60,000 nt of DNA from Branchiostoma floridae (lineage: Eukaryota > Chordata > Leptocardii > Amphioxiformes > Branchiostomatidae), in contig NC_049979.1 in assembly GCF_000003815.2 (NCBI RefSeq), forward strand, positions 27,144,470 through 27,204,469. The letters run 5' to 3'. The notes under the pieces were generated by a model, which saw only the letters and a list, made by a program, of their open reading frames with translations, was not told the DNA's origin and did not search any database. Each line of letters begins with the position of its first letter. The stretch's first letter is position 1. This document shows, one piece after another, positions 22,522 through 34,500 of this stretch. A program made the position numbers and the translations under genes.

Positions 22522-25500
22522 CTGGAAAAGAGGACAAGAAAAAAATTCAGGGTTCAGATCTATTGTTTCCTGGATAGGAGGGGGACAAGAAACTTTTATT
22601 CAGGGTTCTACTTCTATTTGTTTCCTAGAATGGATGAGGACAAGAAACATTCTGTCATGTTTCTATTGTTTCCCGGAGGGGAGGAGGACAAGATTCACTC
22701 AGTCAGGGCTCTATTGTTTCCCGGGAAGGAGGAGGAGAGAAACATTCAGTCAGGGCTCTATTGTTTCCCGGGAAGGAGGAGGAGAGAAACATTCAGTCAG
22801 GGTTCTATTGTTTCCCGGGAAGGAGGACAAGAAACTTTCAGTCAGGGTTCTATTGTTTCCCCGGAAGGAGGAGGAGAGAAACTTTCAGTCAGGGTTCTAT
22901 TGTTTCCCGGGAAGAAGGAGGAGAGAAACTTTCAGTCAGGGTTCTATTGTTTCCCGGAAAGGAGGAGGAGAGAAACTTTCAGTCAGGGTTCTATTGTTTC
23001 CTGGAAGGGAGAACAAGTCAGGGTTCTATTGTTTCCCGGGAAGAAGGGGGAGAGAAACTCTCAGTCAGGGTTCTATTGTTTCCCGGGAAGGAGGAGGAGA
23101 GAAACTTTCAGTCAGGGTTCTATTATTTCCTGAAAGGAAGGAGGACAAGAAACTTTCAGTCAGGGTTCTATTATTTCCTGAAAGGAAGGAGGACAAGAAA
23201 CTTTCAGTCAGGGTTCTATTGTTTCCTGGAAGGAAGGAGGACAAGAAATTTTCAGTCAGGGTTCTATTGTTTCCCGGGAAGAAGGAGGAGAGAAACTCTC
23301 AGTCAGGGTTGTAGCCAGCCTGAAATAATTTTCAGTCCCCTCGATTTTGAATCAGAAAGAACGAGACGTTGAGCCGAAGGCATAACGTTCCTGAGGGGAT
23401 CCGGGGGCATACTCCCCTGAAAATTTTTGAAATCTAGACCCCCTGAAACCCAATTTCCTGCATTTTGAGGTGTAGATTTTGCTGGTAGACTAAGCTGTAC
23501 ATTTGCTTTGGTGAAAAATTACACAAGAAGACAGTTTTTTATATCTTTACTGACTTTACATATAGTTTTTGTCCATTACAGAGGACGGAATGGGCAAAAT
23601 TTTTTTCAGTCCCCAGCTGCAAAATTCCTTCAAAGGACTGAAGGACGGGTGCTGGCTACAACCCTGCTCTCAGTCAAGGTTCTATTGTTTCCCGGAGGGG
23701 AGGAGGACAAGATTCATTCAGTCAGGGCTCTATTGTTTCCTGGAAGGGAGGAGGACAAGAAACATTCAGTCAGGTTCCTATTGTTTCCTATACAAGACAC
23801 ATTAAGCAATTAAAAACAATGATAAAGCCATGCTACTTGACAAATTAATCAGGAATTGTTACCTTTGGCAAGGAGGTTACTAGTATGCTTTTTATGCATT
23901 CTGTGAGTGTTAGGATGGATCTTCACAAGATTAGACTGATTTTGGGCTCGTGAAGATGATGTGACAAGGCTTTGAGCCACCTGCCAGGCAGCTCTTCATT
24001 GGTACTGCAAGGCCATTTTTGTTGGAGACTTTGGAAGAGGATAACTCTAGAAAGGATGCTTACATTTTTGTATGGCTACTTTTTGCATGTTTTCAGACTA
24101 TTTCTAAAGGCCTTCCTTTAGACTTAAGGTAAACTCTCGCCGGACGTGGGGTACGCTTGCCGCATTGCTGCGTTCAGAAGACACTCAACAAATTTCAGAG
24201 AAAAAGAACGAATTTTCTTGCTGTGTATTTTGTCCTCTTCTACGTCATACTTTTACGTATTAGGCAATATCTGAATTATAAAAAATCGGAGAAAATAACA
24301 AAACAGTAACGCAGTGAATGACACAGCGATGCCGCAAGCGTGCCCCTTTAGTGGTGTTGCTCTCACCTTTGGCTAAGTACTTGAGGTCCGTTTCGCGGGT
24401 GTAAGTTGCTGCCCCAGCCTCTGCGCAGATGTTGTAGATGTGCCTGCTGATGACAGCAGACTTCTCCAGGTCCACACCCATGTCCATCACTAGGTGCTCC
24501 TGACCCTTGTCATCTTCTGCATTTCTGATTGTCCCTGGATTTTTCTGGATAAACACAACAACAAAAAGACACATTGGCTTAGTGATTTAGTATCACAACA
24601 ATGACCTGTGTATGGAGGCATTGATTTTATTGTTTATTGTTGCTTCTGCAATTATTTCCATACATACAATTGCATGCTATGATATTGATAGCACAAGAAT
24701 GAATGTCTCACCACAGAGTGACAGGAAATGAAAGGTAAAAGTTCAGAGTTGTGGAGTGACAGAAAGTGAAGTTCGTATTTGGTGGAAATAGTCATTCATC
24801 AACCTAGTTTGACAGTACAAAGATGTTCAAGGTCATGGGGTCATTGGAATAGGCTACTAATTCACAGGGAGGTATTGTTTTTAGGCTGTCCATGTTTTTG
24901 TAGTTATACATTAATTTTAATGATTTATAAATAAAAGTAATATCCATTGAAATCTGTAAATAAATGTATTACTAAATAACCCAAGTATAAATTCCATCAT
25001 GGATCTTTGGGAGATCCTTGGAGCTTGACTCTAGGGACAGCCCCAACTCAGACATATTACTGTAAATGTATTTAATTTTGCGGGGATTTAATTTCGCGGT
25101 AGCGGGAAAAGGACTTTTCGCGGTGGATTTAAGTTTGCGGTAACACCATAGACTGCAATCTAATATCAAATTAGAAAAATGTTCGCGGTGGTTTTAAATT
25201 TGCGGTGAAGTGTTCTCCGCGAAAACCGCGAACATTAATCCACCGCGAACATTTCTGCATTTACAGTAGCCTGTCTGCCTCCTCATCTGCCCAATCCACA
25301 GGAGAAACCAACAGAATGGCAGTTCCTGTGACACTTTCCCAGGCAACTGTGTTCACCTGACCAGTAACTGTTGTACTATTCACTACTACACCAAGCAGCA
25401 AATCCTTCCAGCACAGCTCCAATTTATTAAACAGGTGCACCGGTGCTGATCAATATTCTGTATTGACAGTCGGTCGATGGGAGGTATGTGGAGTACAAGC

Positions 25501-28500
25501 AGCAAATGGGCCGGGCCAATGGGGGATATCGATTCTGGAGGAGTGCATCAAAACAGACTCATTCGTCAGGGGAGTGCTGTGTATTGGAGCGTACGCCCAG
25601 GGAATTCTAGATGGTTACAAATGAGAGAATCATTACAGTAGTAATATAGGTTCTTGCAAGTTGGGCCAACCCTGTACCTGATTCTCTTGCCATTAACTTC
25701 TTGGCATCACTTCTACCTGTTTTAGATCACATTTATGCCTTCTTGTGGTAACAGAGATGACAGTATACAGTATTACAACTAAGGCACATGTACATGATAA
25801 CTATTAAGTATAATTCAAATGACGTGGAATAACTTTTCTTTGTATAATGTTTTGAGAAACTGTTATTAAAAGAACACAAGACTGAACAAAGGATGTCTTC
25901 AGCTTTGGAAGTCCATGTTGTTATTCGTCATTAAATATGTAATTCTGAGTTTCTGAAAATACATTTTCATAAATTTTCACATCTTCAAGTTTCTGATTTC
26001 TTGGATGAATGGTAGCAGATGGAATGATGGTTCCGAACACTGTATGAAGGCATGTTGAGGGGGTTGTTTACAAAGCCTGGTAACCATACCATCAGCAGCT
26101 CGCCAGCTATATAGTGCTAGGAGTGTAGCCTGCCCACCTGCCCAGTTGATTAGCCAACCCCGGGGAATGTTTTACGGGGTTAGTTTAAGTTACAGCGCTC
26201 CCAAAGGCGGCGATAATTCATAAGGCCGGCTAAAAAGACGGGCTGTCACAAACAGGCCTATGTTAGCAGACTGCGCCAGGCAAACTCCCTCAAGCCCGAC
26301 AAGTGGAGAATGGTTAAACTGGCTTTTCATGCAAATGCCGGTCGAGTTTGAAGACCAGAGCTCGCCAAATTTCAACCTCGCCCGAGCTTTGGCTGTATTT
26401 TTTACTGAAAATTTGCCCCTTCACAAATTGTACGGAGCTCAGGTATTTTGTGATAGACCAATCCAAAATCTCAAAGAAAGCTCAAAAATCGTTGCCGAGG
26501 CCTTGCCCAATTTAACAGCTGCTGGAAGTGCCCCGTGAATGCTGGCCGAGCTGCTAAATACATTATCGTCCGAAGTCTGCTTAATCGCCAAAACACCCGT
26601 CATACATGTACATGTACTCCAGCCAAAAATGCCCATTTGGAGCTCGCGGACAAGTCGACCAAGCTGAATTCATGATTTGTAAAGGGGGCTTTACTAGGCT
26701 GCATGCATATGCAGCATGCTAAGATTGAACTAGTAGTAGGCAGACTCTGGGATCTGTTACCTTTATTCACACAGTAATGTCTGATGACAAGTACAGAACA
26801 ACACAGCCAACATCGATGAGCGAACGCACCACGTTTCACTCCCCCAAAAATGTTGAATGTGAAATGTCAGGCAGAGACATGCTAATTTCCCCCGAGACCG
26901 GCAGAAATAATTACCAGTAATGTACTGAAGTGGGTGTAAGGGCAGCCCACAAGTGAATTAAAACTGGATACTGTATTACATTAGAAAGTAAGGATTGAAA
27001 CTAACAGGCACAAGTCAGCTTTGTTTACATGCTATATACATTTACTATGTCCCATTGGACAAATGAAAAACAAATGAAAAACACATATGCAAAACCACCA
27101 CGAACACTCAATTTTCTCGCTACTGCGTAATTAAATCCCATACAACTTTAATGGCCTTCTGTTCTTTTTTCTTCTTGTCCTTTTCATGGCCTTCTGTACA
27201 AGCTTTATTAAAATTTTTCAATTTTCCAGACAACATAACTCTGCTATGATATAATAACTGCCTGACTCTTGCCTGACATATACTACGTGTAGTACATCAG
27301 TTTCTGACACTTTACCTAAGTCACTAAATACTGTGCTCAATATATCATCACCCAAAGCTAAACCTGTCATTGTATAAAGATTAAAACTGTTCACAGTAGG
27401 GTGAACTGAAGAGGTTTTGAGTGGAAGAGGATTTCCTGTATTCAGCCCGACTATGGCAGTTGATATGATTTATTACATTTTCTCCTGGGCGGTCATGAAT
27501 TATTGAACTTATTATCCCGATGATCTGTGGTATCCAATTCTTTCACATTAGGTTGGGAGGGGGCTCTTATAAATCAGCAACAAACATTCCATTATACCAA
27601 ATGTGCTGACATGAGGGGGGGGGCAGTTTGAATGATTGTGATTGTGGCTGGTGGGTGGAGTACTGTAAATGCAGGAATATATGCAGTTGGTTTATGTTCA
27701 CGGATTTCACGGTGGCCACTTCATTGCGAACTTAAAACCACCGCGGACATCTTTCCATTTTTCGAATAATTTTTGTGACTATAGTCTATGGCACTACCGC
27801 AAACTTAAAACCACCGCGAACACTTCATTTTCCGTGGAAGTAAATCCCTGCGAACTTGCATTGCAACAACAATGCATTTACAGTAGCCTGCATTACCATT
27901 AAAGCTTACAGTGTGCTAATTGCAAGAGACAAAAAATTACAGGCAAATAATCATGGTTAACAGTATAAGGTCTCATTGATGTATTACTCCGCGAGTGGGT
28001 ACCCTAAAAGAGATCCGAGCCAAAAATGAACAGCTGCACGGACGCATGTTTTTAGCGGTGAGAAATTCCCTTTTAGCCAGCGGAACTGATCTCAAAAGTT
28101 AGATTGGTGAAAGCTTATTTGTAACTGAAGAAATTAGCAGGTAAAGTTTTGCAGCCGCGCGCTAGGTCGGAGGTACACAGTCGTGGGTTCTGAGTGGTGC
28201 GGTTGTACAATAGCAGCGAAAAAGTGACTTTTGTGGGGATTGACTAATCGTAGTTTGTAATTGCTATAAAAAAAGTTCCTACGTATAGTTTACATTGGCA
28301 ATTTTTTCCCATGATATAGGGTAAATGTGCTCGACATAGAATGAAAAATCTGCTGAAATTTCACGTAGCTTCATTATGAAATCGCCCATTTAAACCACGA
28401 ATTAATACATAGAAGTCTATGGGAAGAAGAAACTCATCAATGAGACCTTAATAAGTGACTAAACTAGTCTTAAGTCTTTCTCTAAATTGAAACTTATTGG

Positions 28501-31500
28501 AATTGACTTCTTTTTCTGAGACAGTAGAAGACGAAGGATCCCTATACAAGTGATATCTTATGACTGATATGTTGCAATTATGCCATAAGAAATGTAATGG
28601 TGATGACTTGCAGGAAAATGTAATTCCATAAGGTACTATAGTTATATTACGGTATTACTGCTGCAATAAAATATACTACAATAATATGTTATTGCTTGTT
28701 TGTATGGTGACATTTATCACATAATAAACACTGCATATACAATATAGCAGACTTAACTGCTTAGAAATCAAGTTCCACAGACAGTAATAGCAGCACTAAG
28801 GGTGTAAATAAATTTGCATGTACTAGTACATGTACATGTACATTGTACATTATGGGTGGGTACTGGTACGGTGTACTGGTACAAAGCCGTTTTTTCTTGT
28901 TGGACCGGTCCAGAAAAAAAGGACCCGAAAAAATCAGTGGACCGGATGTTGGACCGGATGTTGGACCGATAAGAAAATGAACAGATTATACATGCAGGCG
29001 TTCACATGTTTTGTGGCTTACTAGCCTAAGAAAAAAACGAGAGCAAAGTTGAGGTGAGATGATAGTCATTTTCACCAAGTTTCTAAAGTCTTAAAATTTA
29101 TGAAGACAGGATTTAAATCGCCAGTAGAAGTCAGATATTTTACCAGACAGATTTCTTTGTAGCGAAATGGACAATTGTTTTCAATATCGCACATTAACAA
29201 GTTTTCAAAGACCTGGACCTGATCCTTTGGACCTGGACCGGACCTGGACCGGACCTGAATTTCCTGTACCAGTACTGACCCCTAATGTACATGTTGTACA
29301 CTACATTGTATATCCCATGGGAATTATGGAAACAGATACCCATTGACACACAGACAGACACACACAAAGACAGAGAAGAAAACAATACTTTACTCCCTCA
29401 TGGTGAAGTTGATGATGAAATAAGCAGTAACTGCTCAATATCATAATTAATTGTCTGAGATTGATAGAATAAGGCCATGTTGGTTTGATTATAATTCATA
29501 TGCCGATGACATCCTCTGGGAACCCCAAAACTGAAGCATGCAATAAAATTTTGCACAAAAAACAAACTTGCGTTCATTGTGAAATCTAAGTGCTCAGGTT
29601 GAACAAATGACTTACATGTACACACAGAGTAAGGTATGCCGAAGAATAGATACTTCATACATATATCTCCTTCTTTGAATTAGGAAATGACTTTCAAATT
29701 GATATTCTACAACATTAGTAATTCCGATATTTCAGTGCAACTTGCGGCACATATGTACTCATTTTGCAGCACCAGCTTTGTACAATTACAGTTTGATCAA
29801 AAACTTTTGTTTTCAAAGGGAGCAAAAATCAGCATGGCTTAAGTTATATCTATATTGTACCAGTCCTGGTTTTTACATTGTACTTCTACCTTAATAGATT
29901 GGCACATGATCTATGTCTGCTCGTGTATCCATGAAGATTATATAATAACTCACAATAGAAGAGACACAATAACTCCCAGGTTGAACCTCATCTCTTTTCT
30001 GACAACTCGCAATATGGCATTGATTTTCTTCAGATATGATATATGTGACAACACAGAAGGGCAGAATATATACCCACCTTATTATGGATAGATATACCAC
30101 CTGCATATGCAGGTACATGTACAAAGTCATGCATAAGTTACAGGCATGGAGCTATACAGGTATTTCTGATATCTACCTGCGTACATGTCTGAGCTTAAAA
30201 TACTGTGATAGTGTGAAATCAAATTTTGTTGGACAGGTGGTCACTATAGACAGGATTCTTAATCTTGTCTTTATGGGACCATTTATGGGGAAAACATCTG
30301 AGGGACCAAAAGTGGTAACATTGGTAACAGGTGGTCCTTATGTAGAGGTTGTCACTATACAGGTTTGCCTTTATATCAATAGCCAAGTGGCCCTACCTGT
30401 ATGTAAAGGTGGTTATAATTATTTGTATGACTGTATATAAATAGCCAGGTGGTCTTAATGTAGAGGTGGTCACTTGTATGACTATATAAAAATGGACAGG
30501 TGTTCCTTATGTAGAGGTGGTCGCTTGTATGACTGTATATAAAATGACCAGGTGGTCCTTATGTAGAGGTAGTCACTTGTAGAAGTAGCACAGGTTTGAC
30601 TGTATATCAATGGGCATGTGCACCAAAAAGTAGTTACTCAAGCAACTGGACAAGGTTTTGGAAATGGTCAGACGTTTTGGATAGAATCCACTATCCTTCG
30701 TCAGTGACACTGAAGTGATCTGGAAAAGACTGACCTTTTATATCCTAACTATGAATGAATGGCCATGTGGTTCTTTAACGTATAAATAATCAGTTGTAAA
30801 GGTTTGACTTTTCGACTAGGATTATCTCAGAAACCAGGACTCACAACAATGTACTGCATCTGTCTGGCCCTACATGTAGATAAGGTGCTTTTCCTACTTT
30901 CCCATGCACACCTGACACTTAGTGCAGTACAGCAGCCCTCCCAAACAAACATGGCAGGGGGAGAACACTGGCCCTCTGTGTGAGGTAGCCATGAGAGCAC
31001 CACTTGAGGATGCACCTTTCTNNNNNNNNNNNNNNNNNNNNNNNNNNNNNNNNNNNNNNNNNNNNNNNNNNNNNNNNNNNNNNNNNNNNNNNNNNNNNNN
31101 NNNNNNNNNNNNNNNNNNNNNAGGCTGTCAGAAAGGCCAGCAATCAGCGACCCAGTACAAAAAGAAATGGCCAGCAAAAGTGCCAAAAAAGGCCATAGAG
31201 AGCCTGATATGGAGGCTAGGACAAGCCCACTAGCCTGAGGCACGATCTACACACAGTTTTTCCCGATATCTGCGAGCCGACAACCTCTCGCCGACAGCTT
31301 TTTTTCAGCGTCCAGATGGAACTGCAATATCGGCGTCAAGATGTCTGTAAAATTTCTCCCGAAAGGTTCGGAGCATTCGCCCGATGGCTTACCGATAGCT
31401 TAGCAGGGGTCCCCGACAACTTCCGCGCGCGTGTAGATGCGTCCCGACTTTGGGAGGGCTCATTAGCATATAACGCCATTTTGAAAATCGCGCGATGACA

Positions 31501-34500
31501 CATGTTAATGACTGCAAGCACCATGGGTGTCCCGCCCCCTACGTTCTAGATCCCTCCAGACATCTCCACAGATTGCGCCATATGATTGTCCCTGGCAAGT
31601 GAAAGTGCTGATCAGGCAAGCACATGTTGTGCCCCACTTATTGTCCATTGGTAAGATTTTGATGTACTTGTCACTTTTCACAGTCATGGCATCAAGCATT
31701 GGTCAACAACAAAAAAAATACTAAGAGCAAATAGAATTCCACTACTGGAAGTGAAAATAGAGAAATGTAGAATTTCGGGCAAGCTAAAAGTTGCTGCAGG
31801 CAAGTACTAGTATATTTTTCATGTACTTGCCCGATGGGAATTTGAGAAAACTTATTAAACCCTACTTGGATGTATTCTAGAAGATGTAAAGCTGCACTAC
31901 CAGTGGTATAACTACATGGAAGAACAGCTTGGGCCACATCAACCAAAGTTCTTGGTTCTGGAGCTGTTGTAGAAAACTGTTGTAGCAGGGTAAACGAAAT
32001 AAAAATTGAAACAGACCCCCTGTGATGATTTTGTAGTGTGATAAATGGAAAAACTGTAACAAGGGGGCTTGCATGCCAATTTCCGTAAGACATAGGCAGC
32101 CTGTTTTGATTATCTGTAATTCATAGGGAAAGCCCTCTTATTCGCGTAATTCGTAGCAAGGCGAGATAATTGCCTTCCTTCATTTAAGGTAGTACACAGG
32201 GGGTTCGTCGTAAAACCATTATTAGGACCCCCTATGAAGACCCTCTCACAACTAGCCACTTTCTTCAACTGTTGGTGCCAACATTTAAGCATGTTGGGTT
32301 TGGACCCATGCCCTGAATTGCATCAGAAATTCAGATTAGGCCACGTTGATTTGATTATATGGATGACATCCGCGCTCGCACCAATTTTCGGCCATTTCCA
32401 AAAACAAAAAAAAGTTTTCAACCACACAATAAATTGTGCAAAGCAGCTGTAAAATGAGCACAAATATTCCGTAGATTGAAAAAAAAGTATCAGAAAACAG
32501 ATAACTAATGCCATATACATGTATAGAATGCCAAAATGAATCTAAAGTCAAAGAATTAAGATGTGAAAGGACGGAAAGAAAAAAAATCTATTGTTGGTTG
32601 GGGGAGGTACCAGTACAGAAAATTCAGGTCCAGAGGATAATGGTATACCATATATACTATGTGTGTTTAGTCCTATGTTCAACCTTCCTGGCCACTTTCA
32701 TTTCATACTGAAGGCAACTTTTTTTTTGGCCAAACTTTTTTTTAGTCGCTCGCTCGCATTGGTTTTGGAGTTCCCAGAGGATGTCATCCATATAATCAAA
32801 TCAACATGGCCTTAGAAGAAAATGATAACAGTGATCGTATCTATTGTAGCCTTAGCAATATATGATATCAAATATCAAATCTTTCAAGATTTTTGAAACG
32901 GATTAGAGCTGTCACCACCGTAGACGAAATGGAGAAAAATGTTTAAAATGATAAAAAGAAGTCCTGCACTGTATCATATTATCAAGTTGTATACGTGAAG
33001 AGAATAAGGTCTTTAAAAAGCTTGGTCCCTATAAAGACCTCTCCTTGTGCCAATAACGCAGAGAACTCTAATGGACGCTCAGTCCTCCCTCATAGTTCAA
33101 TAAAAATTTAATCATCATGAATTGCACCCCATTCAATATGGAGTCACAGCAGGAGCTGAGTGGAGAGTTATCACCTGTCCAGGGAAATAAAACTCAACAT
33201 CACAGGTAAAACCTGGCTGCCTGAATGTTACTTCACTCAAGGGACTACTGAAATTTTGTCATGTTTGAATTTTAACAGGTGGTCTTTGTATCTTATGTCT
33301 TTCTCTTGGAATTACTTGAAAGTACACCGGTACACATGTACACAAACACACACACACGCATGCACAACGACGCATACTATATATTACATTTACATCCATA
33401 GTAACTTAAAGGGTTGCCGTTCAATGCAAATGATGCCTTGATATACATGTATTTCTTAATATACTGTAAATGCAGAAATGTTCGCGGTGGATTAATGTTC
33501 GCGGTTTTTGCGGTGACCACTTAACTGCGAACTTAAAACCACCACGACCATTTTTCTATTATGGTATTAGATTGCAGTCTATAGTGTTACCGCGAAACTA
33601 AATCACCGCGAAAAGTCATTTTTCCCGCTTCCGCGAAATTAAATCCCTGCGAACTTAAATGCATGTACAGTATATGATTTATTCTCCATCGAATTTACAA
33701 AAAATTGATCATCTAGATTCTAAGAATACGTCAGCATGCTAACAGCAATAAGGTTTACATATCCGTCCATCAGTATCACTTCGCATTTTAAGAAATGAAG
33801 TACTGCAAATCTTGAAATGTCTGCAGTGAAGAACAAGAACAAGAACCCACCAGTAAACATAATATGTTTTCCCTATGGGGAAAAATAAAGCAAAAGCCTC
33901 TTTTCCCCTTTTCTAGGGCCCAATCTACACACAGTTTTTACCGATATCTGTGGAGATGTCGGGAGGGATCTAGAACGTAGGGGGCCGGACACCCATGGCG
34001 CTTGCAGTCATAAACATATAGCGCGATTTTCCAAATGGCGTTATATGCTAATGAGCCTTCCCGAAGTCGGGAAGCATCTACACGTGCCCGAAGCTGTCGG
34101 GGACTCCTGCTAAGCTATCGGTACGGTATCGTACGAATGGTCCAGACCTTTCGGGAGAAATTTTCCCGATATCGTAATGGCGATATAGCAGTTCCATCTA
34201 AATGATGAAAAGCTGTCGGCGAGAGATTGTAGGCTCGCCGATATCGGGGAAAACTGTGTGTAGATCGTGCCTAAGTCAAGTCCTGCTAAAAGTAACTGAA
34301 GTTACGGTAACCCAATGGCTCCATGGGGGCATGTAGGGTATAAACTACGGAGCCTGGTATTGTCTATCGACGAGAAGTAATCCACACACACTGGCGCAGG
34401 GGTCAACGACATTTGTCTGTACTAACACCTGATGAATTCTCCCCATATATAGCTGAATGTAATACTAATATGAAGACAGATGAAGTGTGCTGTTGCTGAG

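Larger units (their letters stand above)
22522..24366 (-). other. oaf: oaf intron 3 (about 1.85 kb)
   Basis: About 0.94 kb is minisatellite built from acceptor-like units, 0.36 kb is a hAT-like MITE inserted into it, and 0.22 kb is a second MITE touching the exon 3 donor. Only about 23805-24120 is free of recognised repeats. Confidence 0.8.

Noticed and set aside
22618-23372. Plus-strand open frames of 171-226 residues
   Set aside because: They come from the roughly 48-bp minisatellite, run opposite to oaf and contain only the cycling repeat.
30827-31243. Open frames across the N run
   Set aside because: The undetermined bases create artificial continuity.
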